Shown: positions 34,931 to 43,975, counted from the stretch's first letter. The stretch: 64,000 nucleotides of DNA from Bilifractor sp002394235 (GCF_052118845.1 NZ_JBQKGJ010000010.1:33075-97074); one strand, 5' to 3'. Made by a program: numbers and translations. The notes: generated by a model from the letters alone, not told the origin.

Positions 34931-35860
34931 ATGACAGAAGAAAAGAAACAGGTCACAACAGATATTGTAATCATTGGAGGCGGGACCGCCGGGCTGACCG
35001 CTGCGATCTATGCGGTGCGCGCCGGAAAGCAGGTAATTGTGCTGGAGGCGAAGGCGTACGGCGGACAGATCGTGAACACGCCGGACATCGAGAACTATCC
35101 CGGACTTGCGCATGTCAGCGGGTATGATTTTGCAACAGGACTTTATCAGCAGGCGATCGATCTCGGGGCGAGATTCCGCTACGAAAGAGCCCTCGGCATC
35201 CGGCAGGATGATGGCGGGAAGATTGTCGAGACCAGAAAGAGAGAATATCACTGCAAGGCGGTGATTCTGGCAACCGGAGCGAAAAACCGTACGCTCGGAA
35301 TTGACAGAGAAGAGGAACTGACCGGAAAGGGAGTTTCCTACTGCGCTACCTGTGACGGCTCCTTTTTCAAGGGGCAGGATGTTGCTGTGAATGGCGGAGG
35401 CAATACGGCACTTGAAGATGCCCTGTATCTGGCAGATATCTGCAACAGGGTTTATCTGATTCACAGAAGAGATCAGTTCCGGGGCGACGCGGCGGATGTG
35501 GAGAAGCTGAAGCAGAAAAACAATGTAGAATTTGTTCTGAACAGCAATGTGACCGGGCTGATCGGAAGCGATAAGCTCACCGCGGTCGAGGTGACGGACA
35601 AGATTTCCGGAGAAAAGAAAGAGCTTCCGGTGAGCGGTCTGTTTGTCGCGATCGGTCAGGTGCCGGACAACAAGGCATTTGCGGATGAAGTAGACCTTGC
35701 TCCGGCCGGCTATATCGAAGCCGGAGAAGACTGCGCTACAAGAACTCCCGGCATCTTCACCGCGGGAGACTGCCGCACCAAGACAGTCCGGCAGTTGACA
35801 ACCGCTGCGGCGGACGGAGCGGTTGCGGCACTTGCAGCGTGCAGGTATATCGGAGCCTGA
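34931..35860 (+). CDS. trxB: Thioredoxin reductase
   Basis: A protein of 309 residues, the usual length, from ATG 34931; the longer frame to 34859 would add an unrelated N-terminus. FAD site DIVIIGGGTAGLTAAIYAVR, redox motif CATC (Cys138, Cys141), NADPH site VAVNGGGNTALEDALYL with HRRDQFRGD, and the closing GIFTAGDCRTKTVRQLTTAA. It reduces thioredoxin with NADPH in the cytoplasm. It could also serve another thioredoxin-like partner, as no trxA is adjacent. Confidence 0.93.
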   Translation: MTEEKKQVTTDIVIIGGGTAGLTAAIYAVRAGKQVIVLEAKAYGGQIVNTPDIENYPGLAHVSGYDFATGLYQQAIDLGARFRYERALGIRQDDGGKIVETRKREYHCKAVILATGAKNRTLGIDREEELTGKGVSYCATCDGSFFKGQDVAVNGGGNTALEDALYLADICNRVYLIHRRDQFRGDAADVEKLKQKNNVEFVLNSNVTGLIGSDKLTAVEVTDKISGEKKELPVSGLFVAIGQVPDNKAFADEVDLAPAGYIEAGEDCATRTPGIFTAGDCRTKTVRQLTTAAADGAVAALAACRYIGA

Positions 35861-35909
35861 AGAACATAGGTCTCTTTCCTGTTTTTTGAAATTAAATTGT
35901 TCACAATCG

Positions 35910-35937
35910 TTGACAACGCCGGTAATTATGCTATACT
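35910..35937 (+). promoter_or_regulatory. Promoter of lon
   Basis: TTGACA (35910-35915), 16-base spacer, TATACT (35932-35937), directly followed by the CIRCE operator. Confidence 0.8.
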
Positions 35938-35945
35938 ACATATAA

Positions 35946-35972
35946 TTAGCACTCAATATTAATGAGTGCTAA
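35946..35972 (+). promoter_or_regulatory. CIRCE operator (HrcA binding site)
   Basis: A perfect TTAGCACTC-N9-GAGTGCTAA, the consensus CIRCE inverted repeat, sits 8 bases after the -10 box and therefore at the transcription start of lon. HrcA repression that is relieved by heat or protein stress is expected. hrcA itself is not in the window. Confidence 0.95.
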
Positions 35973-36050
35973 CACACCTGCAGAGGGCAGGGACAGTTAC
36001 GGCAACAGAGAGCTTGATTTCTCTGGAGATTGCAGAAAAGAGGAACGAGT

Positions 36051-38558
36051 ATGAAAAGTTATCTGGTTATACCTTCATATGATACAGTAATACTCCCTGA
36101 CGTCGATTATCAGCTTGGCGTTGAGGAACTGAACGAGGATGAGAAGAGCCGCATCAAGATTGATGACAACAAGGTACTGATCGTACCGATGAAAGAAGCA
36201 AAGGGCAAGATGGAGCTGACCATGAGCGATGTCTATGGTCTGGGCGTGCTCGCAGATGTACTGGACATCAATTCAACAAAGGTTGGATACCGGGTGCACG
36301 CCAGAACCCGGGAGAAGGTGGAGATCACCAGCCTCACTGGAAATGGTGACATTCTGGAGGCAACCTTTGAACCGAAGGACGAGGTCCTGGATATCACGCT
36401 CAAGGGTGAGAAGGACCTTCTCGACACCCTGAAGAAAGACATCACCGAGCTCACCACCCATTTTCAGGGCGGGCAGATGGCGGCCGGCTATGTGGAGAGA
36501 TGCAAGAGCATCAATGAACTGGGAGCGATGTTCTGCCAGTTCCTGGATATGAGTCCGGATGAAAAATATGCGCTTCTGGAGACAGACTCGATGAAACAGA
36601 GAGGGCTTCTGATCGAGGAGGCACTGAAGCGGTTCAAGGGTACCGTTGATATGCAGGAGGCCCTGAACGACAGATACAATGCGACGGAAGGCAATTTTTA
36701 CAAGAAGGCCGCCATCGAGAAGCAGATCGGGCTTCTGCAGAAGGAGCTGGATGACATGGATCCGGATGCGGCGGAGGAAGAAAACGATTATCGCAGAAAG
36801 ATCGAGGAATCGGGAATGCCCGCCGAGGCCAGAAAAGAGGTTGACCGGGTTCTGAAGCGCTATATGGAGATGCAGCCGAACGATCCCGACCGTGCATCCT
36901 CCGAGAATTATCTGGATTTTGTAACCTCACTGAAATGGAAACCGGATGAACTCCCGAAGGTCGATCTGAAGGAGGCCAGACGGATTCTGGACAAGGATCA
37001 CTACGGGCTGGATAAAGTAAAGGAAAGAATTCTGCAGCAGCTGGCAGTCATGGCACTGAAGAATAAGCAGGAAGGATCGATTCTGCTGCTTGTCGGCGCT
37101 CCCGGAACAGGTAAGACCAGTATGGGAAAGAGCATTGCCGAGGCGCTGGGCAGAAAGTATGTCCGGATCAGTCTTGGAGGCGTAAGAGATGAGGCTGAGA
37201 TCCGCGGCCATCGGAGAACCTATGTCGGCGCAATGCCCGGACGTATCATGGAGGGAATCAAGCGCTCCGGCGCCATGAATCCGGTTGTGGTTCTGGATGA
37301 GGTTGATAAGCTGACCGAAGGAGGATTCAGCGGAGATCCGTCGAGCGCACTGCTGGAGGTGCTGGATCCGGAGCAGAACAACACCTTTGTCGATCACTAC
37401 ATGAATATTCCGTATGATTTGTCAAATGTATTTTTCATCTGCACGGCAAACAGCTGGGATACGATCCCGCAGCCTCTGCTTGATCGTATGGAGGTAATCC
37501 AGCTTTCAGGCTACACTCCTTACGAAAAGGAGCAGATCGCAAAGAAACATCTCCTGCCGAGAGCGATGGAGGATACCGGTCTTACACGGAAGGATCTCAG
37601 TGTAACGGACGGCGCAATCCGCAGAATTGTCTCGGAATACACCAGCGAGGCGGGAGTCCGCGGATTGAAAAAGCAGCTGGACAAGCTCTGCAGAGTAGTT
37701 GCTGCAAAGCTTGTAGAGAAGCGGATGGAAGAAGAATCCGGAGCATCCTCTGAAACAGAGGAAAAATGCGAAACTGCGGCTGGAGCAGAGAATACTTCTG
37801 AAAAGACGGCGGCGTCTGAAAAGGCGGATGCTGAAACGGAAAAGACGGAGAAAAAAGAAAAATCAAAGAAGATCACTGTGAAGGAAAAGGATGTGCCGGA
37901 ATATCTCGGCAACAAGGGAATTCTTCACGATCGCGTGCAGAAGCACAATCCGGCCGGTATCGTGACCGGACTTGCGTGGACGCAGGCAGGCGGCGAGATT
38001 CTGTTTATTGAGACAACCGCGATGCGGGGTAGCGGACAGATCAAGCTTACCGGTCAGCTGGGCGATGTCATGAAGGAGTCGGCCTCCATTGCGGCCAGCC
38101 TTCTGAAGTCCTACTACATCAACAGCGATCTGAATTTCAGGGAGAGAGATATTCATATCCATGTTCCGGAGGGAGCGGTTCCGAAGGATGGACCGTCTGC
38201 AGGCATTACCATGTTCACCGCATTGACATCGCTGGTCAATAACAAACCGGTGCCTTCCGATCTCGCGATGACCGGTGAGATTTCCCTGAGAGGCCAGGTA
38301 CTTCCGATCGGCGGGCTTCCGGAGAAGCTCATGGCTGCGCAGAGAGCCGGCGTGAAAAAGGTGCTGATCCCGAAGGACAATGAGAGAGATCTCGAGGATG
38401 TACCGAAGGAGGTCAGAGATCATCTGACCATCGTACCGGTGGAAAATGTCCGTCAGGCGATTCGCGAGGCAATCGGAATCGAGCTTCCGAAGCCGGCACA
38501 CAACCTCTTTGAGAAAATGAAGGGCGACGAAGAAAACGAGCCGGCGGAGAAGAAGTAA
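36051..38558 (+). CDS. lon: ATP-dependent protease Lon
   Basis: A protein of 835 residues from ATG 36051 (AGAGGAAC upstream). Order: Lon N domain (1-200), helical region, AAA+ module with Walker A GAPGTGKTS (Lys355), Walker B VVVLDEVDKL and sensor TANSWDTIPQPLLDRM, then the protease domain with the Ser716-Lys759 dyad (KDGPSAGIT; LPIGGLPEKLMAA). Between the AAA+ lid and the protease domain, about residues 558-612, there is an acidic/lysine-rich insert (ESGASSETEEKCETAAGA then repeated EK) that ordinary Lon proteins lack. Lon degrades damaged and regulatory proteins in the cytoplasm. The CIRCE site indicates heat-shock control. The TAA lies inside a 23-bp direct repeat. Confidence 0.96.
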   Translation: MKSYLVIPSYDTVILPDVDYQLGVEELNEDEKSRIKIDDNKVLIVPMKEAKGKMELTMSDVYGLGVLADVLDINSTKVGYRVHARTREKVEITSLTGNGDILEATFEPKDEVLDITLKGEKDLLDTLKKDITELTTHFQGGQMAAGYVERCKSINELGAMFCQFLDMSPDEKYALLETDSMKQRGLLIEEALKRFKGTVDMQEALNDRYNATEGNFYKKAAIEKQIGLLQKELDDMDPDAAEEENDYRRKIEESGMPAEARKEVDRVLKRYMEMQPNDPDRASSENYLDFVTSLKWKPDELPKVDLKEARRILDKDHYGLDKVKERILQQLAVMALKNKQEGSILLLVGAPGTGKTSMGKSIAEALGRKYVRISLGGVRDEAEIRGHRRTYVGAMPGRIMEGIKRSGAMNPVVVLDEVDKLTEGGFSGDPSSALLEVLDPEQNNTFVDHYMNIPYDLSNVFFICTANSWDTIPQPLLDRMEVIQLSGYTPYEKEQIAKKHLLPRAMEDTGLTRKDLSVTDGAIRRIVSEYTSEAGVRGLKKQLDKLCRVVAAKLVEKRMEEESGASSETEEKCETAAGAENTSEKTAASEKADAETEKTEKKEKSKKITVKEKDVPEYLGNKGILHDRVQKHNPAGIVTGLAWTQAGGEILFIETTAMRGSGQIKLTGQLGDVMKESASIAASLLKSYYINSDLNFRERDIHIHVPEGAVPKDGPSAGITMFTALTSLVNNKPVPSDLAMTGEISLRGQVLPIGGLPEKLMAAQRAGVKKVLIPKDNERDLEDVPKEVRDHLTIVPVENVRQAIREAIGIELPKPAHNLFEKMKGDEENEPAEKK

Positions 38559-38583
38559 GCGAGCCGGCAGAGAAGAAGGAAGA
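38538..38583 (+). repeat. 23-bp tandem duplication across the lon stop codon
   Basis: GAGCCGGCGGAGAAGAAGTA (38538) and GAGCCGGCAGAGAAGAAGGA (38561) are adjacent copies. The first contains the lon stop; the second provides AAGGAAG near the trmO start. Confidence 0.8.
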
Positions 38584-38597
38584 AAGCGGTAGTCGGA

Positions 38598-39296
38598 ATG
38601 AAGGAATACACGATTCGGAGAATCGCTGCAATATCCTCGGAATTTCCGAGTAAGTTCGGAATCCCCAGACAGAGCGGACTGGCAGACACAAAGGCGGAGA
38701 TTATTTTTGAGCCGGAGTATGCCTCGCCGGAAGCGGTGCGCGGCCTGGAAAGGTTCAATTACCTGTGGCTGATCTGGCAGTTCTCGGAGAACAGAGACAG
38801 CGGCTGGCATGCGACGGTGCGTCCGCCAAGGCTGGGAGGAAATACAAGGGTGGGAGTTTTTGCCACCCGTTCCCCGTTCCGGCCAAACGCGCTCGGCCTG
38901 TCGTCCGTGAAACTGGAGTCGATTGAAGAGCGGGAGGGAATCGGGCCCGTTCTTCATGTCAGCGGAGCGGATCTGATGGACGGAACGCCGATATATGATA
39001 TCAAGCCATATATTCCATATGCCGACATTCACGAAGACGCATTGGAAGGCTTCACCGGCGATACAAGAGACTACCGTCTGGAGGTAAGACTTGGGGAAGA
39101 GCTTCTTGCGGACAGCGGATTTCCGCTGGAAAAGGCCGGATCGCTGCGCCAGGTACTAGCTCAGGATCCGCGTCCGTCTTATCAGGCCGATCCGGAGAGA
39201 AGATATGGAATGGAATATGCGGGCTATGAGATCGGTTTCAAGGTTCGGGAAGATGTTCTCGAGGTAACAGACATTACGAAAGTTAACAAATCGTGA
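38598..39296 (+). CDS. trmO: TrmO/TsaA-type tRNA t6A37 methyltransferase
   Basis: A protein of 232 residues. The TsaA/YaeB beta-barrel motifs are present: IFEPEYASPEAVRGLERF, NYLWLIWQFSENRD, VGVFATRSPFRPNALGLSSV, DLMDGTPIYDIKPYIPYAD. The family uses S-adenosylmethionine to N6-methylate threonylcarbamoyl-adenosine at position 37 of certain tRNAs. It starts 39 bases after lon and is probably co-transcribed. The C-terminal part beyond the barrel (about 160-232) is present, as in full-length TrmO. Confidence 0.9.
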   Translation: MKEYTIRRIAAISSEFPSKFGIPRQSGLADTKAEIIFEPEYASPEAVRGLERFNYLWLIWQFSENRDSGWHATVRPPRLGGNTRVGVFATRSPFRPNALGLSSVKLESIEEREGIGPVLHVSGADLMDGTPIYDIKPYIPYADIHEDALEGFTGDTRDYRLEVRLGEELLADSGFPLEKAGSLRQVLAQDPRPSYQADPERRYGMEYAGYEIGFKVREDVLEVTDITKVNKS

Positions 39297-39362
39297 GGAT
39301 CTTTCAATGTATCTCGGTATCCGGCATGGATAACAGGCATCACGAAAGTTAACAAACCGTGA
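39265..39362 (+). repeat. 32-bp direct repeat duplicating the 3' end of trmO
   Basis: TAACAGACATTACGAAAGTT plus 12 bases (39265-39296, including the trmO TGA) recurs at 39331-39362 with three changes. Confidence 0.85.
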
Positions 39363-39429
39363 TGTGGAATCGGCTCAGAAAAGCGATTCGATAATTAAAT
39401 ACATTTTTTATGCAACTGGTTATCATGCC

Positions 39430-39489
39430 AGAAGGGCGGCAAAGCTGCTCCGGGACTGTCCGGAGCGGCTTCGCCGCCCTTCTATTTTT
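39430..39489 (+). terminator. Intrinsic terminator of lon-trmO
   Basis: Long stem: AGAAGGGCGG at 39430 pairs with CCGCCCTTCT ending at 39483, with an inner stem CTCCGG/CCGGAG, then ATTTTTT. Repeat copy D follows at once. Confidence 0.92.
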
Positions 39490-39490
39490 T

Positions 39491-39583
39491 ACGCGAACAG
39501 TGAGCCGCAGCCGAATGCGAAGTATTCGTGTGCGGCGAGCGTCGCGATAACGAGATAAAACTCGCGCAGCGTGTTTTATCTCG
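39491..39583 (+). repeat. 93-bp dispersed structured repeat, copy D
   Basis: Matches copies A-C with one substitution (GATAACG for GATAGCG). It abuts the T-run of the lon-trmO terminator. Confidence 0.92.
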
Positions 39584-39901
39584 TTTCAGAAGTGCTCTTA
39601 TATTTATGCGTAATATGCCATTCTCGGCGCATATTTACCTTTATCGGGCAGAGGGTGTTAACATTGCACACAATGAATTTATTTATTGTTAACGTATGAC
39701 CGGTTACGCTGTTTACATACCACATGGCATGATTAGAACTGCATTGAGTGATGCGATTCCATCATTCAATACGAGAAAGAACACGATTTTTCGGAGCAGA
39801 AGATCCCAGGAACAGGATTAGAAAACCAGAAAACCAGAAATCCAGAAGAGATTCGTATCCGGAAAGTAGAAAACATCCATGAAGGAAGAAGGAGAATGAC
39901 A
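39584..39901 (+). promoter_or_regulatory. pstS upstream region with TTAACA/TTTACA motifs
   Basis: TTAACA occurs at about 39,658, TGTTAAC at about 39,688 and TTTACA at about 39,712, before a region that must hold the pstS promoter. PhoP-type boxes in Bacillota are built on TT(A/T)ACA direct repeats, so these are candidate PhoB sites. The spacing is not regular enough to be sure. AAGGAG at 39,889 is the ribosome site. Confidence 0.4.
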
Positions 39902-40870
39902 ATGAAACGTAAAACAATGACATTTGTTCTTGCCGGAATTCTCGGTGCATCTCTGTTAGCAGCAGGCTGCGGAAGCACATCGGCATCATCGGAGCAGAGC
40001 AGCGCAGATACTTCTGCTGCAGCATCCTCAGCCGAGACCACGGAGGCAGCATCCTCAGAAGAATCTGCAGAAAGCACAGTTGCAGCATCCTCCGGAGATG
40101 AGGCATCTGCTGCAGCATCATCTGATCTTTCCGGAACAGTTGGAACAGACGGATCCACCTCTATGGAGAAGGTTATCAGCTACCTGAGCGAGTCCTTCAT
40201 GGAAGAGTACCCGAACGTTGAGGTTACCTACAATCCGACCGGTTCCAGCTCCGGTATTCAGGCAGCGACCGAGGGAAGCACCGATCTCGGACTTGCAAGC
40301 CGTGACCTGAAGGACGAGGAGAAGGACGGACTTACACAGACAACCATCGCGATTGATGGAATTGCCCTGATCGTAAACCCGGACAACAAGGTCTCCGATC
40401 TTTCGATTGATCAGATCAAGCAGATCTACACAGGACAGATCACAAACTGGAAGGATGTCGGCGGCGATGACGCTGAGATCGTCTGCATCGGACGTGAGGC
40501 AGGTTCCGGTACAAGAGACGGATTCGAAACCATCACAGACACCAAAGATCAGTGCAAGCTTTCTCAGGAGCTGACTTCCACAGGTGATGTCATCCAGACC
40601 GTAGCAGGAAACCCGAATGCAATCGGATATGCTTCAATGGCAGATCTGAACGATACCGTTAAGACTCTTACCGTCGGCGGAGTTGCGTGCACCGAGGACA
40701 CCATTCTCGATGGAAGCTACAAGATTCAGCGTAACTTCAATGTAATTACAAACGACAGCAAGAAGCTGAGCCCGCAGGCACAGGCGTTCTTCGATTACAT
40801 CACAAGTGATCAGGCAGCTGACTTGATTGAAAAAGCAGGAGCTGTTCCGGTTTCCAAGGCGAACAAGTAA
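39902..40870 (+). CDS. pstS: Phosphate ABC transporter substrate-binding lipoprotein
   Basis: A protein of 322 residues from ATG 39902; ATG 39896 overlaps the AAGGAG site too closely. A lipoprotein signal (MKRKTMTFVLAGILGASLLA, lipobox LAAGC) leads to a Ser/Ala/Glu-rich linker and the PBP fold. Phosphate-site segments: TDGSTSMEKV, YNPTGSSSGIQA, DLGLASRDLK and GREAGSGTRDGFE. It binds phosphate outside the membrane and delivers it to PstC-PstA. Confidence 0.96.
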   Translation: MKRKTMTFVLAGILGASLLAAGCGSTSASSEQSSADTSAAASSAETTEAASSEESAESTVAASSGDEASAAASSDLSGTVGTDGSTSMEKVISYLSESFMEEYPNVEVTYNPTGSSSGIQAATEGSTDLGLASRDLKDEEKDGLTQTTIAIDGIALIVNPDNKVSDLSIDQIKQIYTGQITNWKDVGGDDAEIVCIGREAGSGTRDGFETITDTKDQCKLSQELTSTGDVIQTVAGNPNAIGYASMADLNDTVKTLTVGGVACTEDTILDGSYKIQRNFNVITNDSKKLSPQAQAFFDYITSDQAADLIEKAGAVPVSKANK

Positions 40871-40932
40871 GATCAGAATAAACCCGGAAATATAGAACAG
40901 AACAGCGACGGAATATGAAGTGACAGAAGCAG

Positions 40933-40976
40933 AATTCTTACAGGTCCGACACGGGAAGCGCGGGCTTGTAAGAATT
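40933..40976 (+). terminator. Hairpin between pstS and pstC, possible partial terminator
   Basis: AATTCTTACA (40933-40942) pairs with TGTAAGAATT (40967-40976), with further pairs inward, followed by TATTTACG. It could lower pstCAB expression relative to pstS. A truncated 93-bp repeat follows at once. Confidence 0.6.
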
Positions 40977-40981
40977 TATTT

Positions 40982-41012
40982 ACGCGAACAGTGAGCCGCA
41001 GCCGAATGCGAA
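40982..41012 (+). repeat. Truncated copy E of the dispersed repeat
   Basis: The first 31 bases (from ACGCGAACAGTGAGCCGCAG) match copies A-D exactly; after that only scattered similarity remains (GCACGGC, GCGATAA). Confidence 0.8.
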
Positions 41013-41092
41013 TTATTTATGCACGGCACAGCGATAATTTTTTACAGATTTAACAGAATTCAGAATGGTCGTAAGGATCAGGGAAAGGCAAT

Positions 41093-42076
41093 ATGCAGAT
41101 ATCATCAGCAAAAGAATCCAATAAGAATAAGCAATCCGGAAACGGAGATGCGTCCGGAAACGGAAAAGCTACATTTTACAGCGTCACAGGTCCATCACTG
41201 TCCGAAAAGCGTCAGAAGAAAAAGAACGCGGCGGAAAGAGTGATGAGCGGCATCTTCTTTGTATGCGGAATGATTGCCATCGCATTCGTTCTGTTCATTA
41301 CAATCTTTCTGGTCACATCCGGTGTTCCGGCAATCGGAAAGATCGGAATCACGGACTTTCTGTTCGGCTCAGTATGGGCATCCACGGCCGCTGACCCGAA
41401 GTTCGGAATCCTTCCCTTTATTCTGACATCCGTATACGGAACTCTCGGAGCAATAGTGATTGCCGTTCCGATCGGCCTGCTGTGTTCCATTTTTCTTGCA
41501 AAGATGGCCAGCAGCAAGATCGCGGAGCTGATCCGGGCAGCTGTTGAGCTTCTCGCCGGAATTCCATCCGTTGTCTATGGTCTGGTAGGTATGATCGTAA
41601 TTGTGCCGATGATCCGTAACGCGTTTCATCTCTCGGACGGCGCGAACCTTCTGTCGGCAATTATTGTTCTGTCTGTCATGGTACTGCCGAACGTCATCAG
41701 TGTGTCGGAAACCGCACTCCTGGCTGTTCCGAAGGAATATGAGGAAGCAAGTCTTGCTCTCGGTGCGACATGGACAGAAACCGTATTCAAGGTATCAGTT
41801 CCGGCAGCCTCAAGTGGAATCGCTTCCGCAGTCGTTCTCGGTGTCGGCCGTGCGATCGGAGAGGCAATGGCGGTTATGATGGTATCCGGTAATGTTGCGA
41901 ATATGCCGGGACTGTTCAAGAGCGTCCGGTTCCTGACAACGGCAATCGCGAGTGAGATGTCCTACTCTTCAGGACTTCAGAGACAGGCACTGTTCTCCAT
42001 CGCACTGGTACTGTTTATATTCATTATGATCATTACACTGCTTCTGAACTTTGTATTCAAGAGCAAAAAAGAGTGA
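41093..42076 (+). CDS. pstC: Phosphate ABC transporter permease PstC
   Basis: A protein of 327 residues with a hydrophilic N-terminus of about 45 residues and six membrane helices. The permease loop is present: ALLAVPKEYEEASLALGATW, then GVGRAIGEAMAVMMVSGN. Also IPFILTSVYGTLGAIVIAVP-type helices and VELLAGIPSVVYGLVGM. It forms the channel with PstA. GGGAAAGG precedes the start. Confidence 0.95.
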   Translation: MQISSAKESNKNKQSGNGDASGNGKATFYSVTGPSLSEKRQKKKNAAERVMSGIFFVCGMIAIAFVLFITIFLVTSGVPAIGKIGITDFLFGSVWASTAADPKFGILPFILTSVYGTLGAIVIAVPIGLLCSIFLAKMASSKIAELIRAAVELLAGIPSVVYGLVGMIVIVPMIRNAFHLSDGANLLSAIIVLSVMVLPNVISVSETALLAVPKEYEEASLALGATWTETVFKVSVPAASSGIASAVVLGVGRAIGEAMAVMMVSGNVANMPGLFKSVRFLTTAIASEMSYSSGLQRQALFSIALVLFIFIMIITLLLNFVFKSKKE

Positions 42077-42090
42077 CAGAAGGTAAGGCT

Positions 42091-42954
42091 ATGCACGAGA
42101 AAATATCATTATCCAGAAGAATAAAAATTAAAGTTGTCAACATCCTGATGTACATTTCCTTCATCCTGATCCTGGCGCTGGTAGCGGGGCTGATCGGATA
42201 TATCTGCTACCGCGGCATTCCGAACATCAGCTGGAAATTTCTGAGTTCCAAGCCAAGCCTTCTGAAGGGAGTCATTGGAATTCTCCCGAACATTCTGAAT
42301 ACGGTATACATTGTACTGATCACTCTCGTCATTGTACTGCCTCTCGGAGTCGGAACGGCGGTATACCTGAACGAGTACGCGATCAACCGCAAACTTGTCG
42401 GTGTGATTGAATTTGCATCGGAGACCCTTGCGGGAATCCCGTCAATCATCTACGGACTTGCCGGCATGCTGATTTTCGTACAGTTCTGCTCCATCGGAAC
42501 GAGCCTTCTCGCCGGATCTCTGACCCTGGTAATCATGACACTTCCTACAATTGTCAGAACAACACAGGAAAGTCTGAAGACAGTTCCGGACAGCTACCGC
42601 GAAGGCAGTCTTGCACTCGGCTCCGGAAAATGGCACATGATCCGCACCGTAGTCCTGCCGTCCTCGATAGACGGTATTGTGACAGGCTGCATTCTGGCCA
42701 TCGGGCGTATCGTCGGAGAGAGTGCCGCGCTTCTGTTCACTGCCGGAATGGCGAACAACATCCTTTCGATCAAGGACGCGGTAACACCCGGAAACGCGGG
42801 CTCCACACTTACCGTAGCTCTTTACATGTATGCGAAGGAAAGAGGAGAGTTCGGCGTGGCCTTTGCCATCGCGGCAATTCTGCTGATCCTCACCCTGATT
42901 ATCAATCTTTCCGCAAAACTGGTGGCAAAAAAACTTAAAGTTAAGGTAGACTGA
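42091..42954 (+). CDS. pstA: Phosphate ABC transporter permease PstA
   Basis: A protein of 287 residues from ATG 42091 (AAGGTAAGG upstream); a GTG at 42073 overlapping the pstC stop is an alternative. Six membrane helices, with GVIEFASETLAGIPSIIYGL, SLKTVPDSYREGSLALGSGK and AIGRIVGESAALLFTAG, the ABC-contact loop of PstA. It follows pstC directly. Confidence 0.95.
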   Translation: MHEKISLSRRIKIKVVNILMYISFILILALVAGLIGYICYRGIPNISWKFLSSKPSLLKGVIGILPNILNTVYIVLITLVIVLPLGVGTAVYLNEYAINRKLVGVIEFASETLAGIPSIIYGLAGMLIFVQFCSIGTSLLAGSLTLVIMTLPTIVRTTQESLKTVPDSYREGSLALGSGKWHMIRTVVLPSSIDGIVTGCILAIGRIVGESAALLFTAGMANNILSIKDAVTPGNAGSTLTVALYMYAKERGEFGVAFAIAAILLILTLIINLSAKLVAKKLKVKVD

Positions 42955-43108
42955 CGGAGAGCATCACGGCAGCAGCCGTATTCTTCCGGAAAGTCTATAT
43001 GTGACTGTAAATTTTTATCCGAAAAGGTACGGAATGAAACCGTGCGTCAAGACGCGGAAGGCCGGCAAAAGGGTAGTCGGCTTCGGATTCGGATATTTCA
43101 GGAGATCT

Positions 43109-43120
43109 ATGCAGGTATAA
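43109..43120 (+). other. Three-codon open frame before pstB
   Basis: AGGAGATCT is followed by ATG CAG GTA TAA, then three A and the pstB ATG. The only good ribosome site serves this mini-frame, so pstB may be translated by re-initiation. Confidence 0.4.
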
Positions 43121-43123
43121 AAA

Positions 43124-43876
43124 ATGGCGAATATTATCGAAGCACATAATCTGAATCTCTGGTATGGAGATCATCAGGCATTAAAAAATATCAACATGGA
43201 CATTCAGGAACATAAGATCACAGCCCTGATTGGCCCCTCCGGATGCGGCAAGTCCACATTCATGAAGACATTAAACCGGATGAACGATCTGGTGGAGGGA
43301 TGCCGGATTGAAGGAGACGTCAGACTGAACGGTGTCGACATCTACAAGGACATGGACGTAAATATCCTCCGGAAAAAGGTAGGAATGGTATTCCAGAAGG
43401 CAAACCCGTTCCCGATGTCCATTTATGACAACGTAGCCTACGGCCCGAGACTTCATGGCGTACACAGCAAGGCGGCACTCGATGAGATCGTTGAGCGTTC
43501 CCTCAAGCAGGCGGCAATCTGGGATGAGACCAAAGACAGGCTCAAGAAAAATGCCCTCGGAATGAGCGGCGGACAGCAGCAGAGACTCTGCATCGCCAGA
43601 GCGATTGCGGTCGAGCCGGAGGTTCTTCTGATGGATGAGTCCACCAGTGCGCTGGACCCGATCTCAACGGGTAAAATCGAGGAGCTCTGTCTGGAGCTGA
43701 AGAAGAAATACACAATTGTAATGGTTACCCACAACATGCAGCAGGCAAACCGTATCTCTGATATTACGGCGTTCTTCCTTCTCGGAGAACTGATCGAATC
43801 CGGAGAGACCCAGAATATCTTCCTGAATCCGAAGAACAAGAAGACAGAGGAGTACATCACAGGAAGATTCGGCTGA
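43124..43876 (+). CDS. pstB: Phosphate ABC transporter ATPase PstB
   Basis: A protein of 250 residues. Walker A GPSGCGKSTF, PstB-specific Q-loop VGMVFQKANPFPMSIYDNVA, signature MSGGQQQRLCIARAIAVEP, Walker B VLLMDESTSALDP and the switch His in VMVTHNMQQ. It drives phosphate uptake through PstC-PstA. Its own ribosome site is weak; the AGGAG upstream is 20 bases away, in front of a three-codon frame. Confidence 0.97.
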   Translation: MANIIEAHNLNLWYGDHQALKNINMDIQEHKITALIGPSGCGKSTFMKTLNRMNDLVEGCRIEGDVRLNGVDIYKDMDVNILRKKVGMVFQKANPFPMSIYDNVAYGPRLHGVHSKAALDEIVERSLKQAAIWDETKDRLKKNALGMSGGQQQRLCIARAIAVEPEVLLMDESTSALDPISTGKIEELCLELKKKYTIVMVTHNMQQANRISDITAFFLLGELIESGETQNIFLNPKNKKTEEYITGRFG

Positions 43877-43975
43877 TGATCCGGATGAGTCCGGCCGGAG
43901 CCTGATATTTTTCCGGCGCGGATGGCGGGTCGCACAATCTGGTTCAGGGGATGGAGAAAAAGGAATACGAATAAA

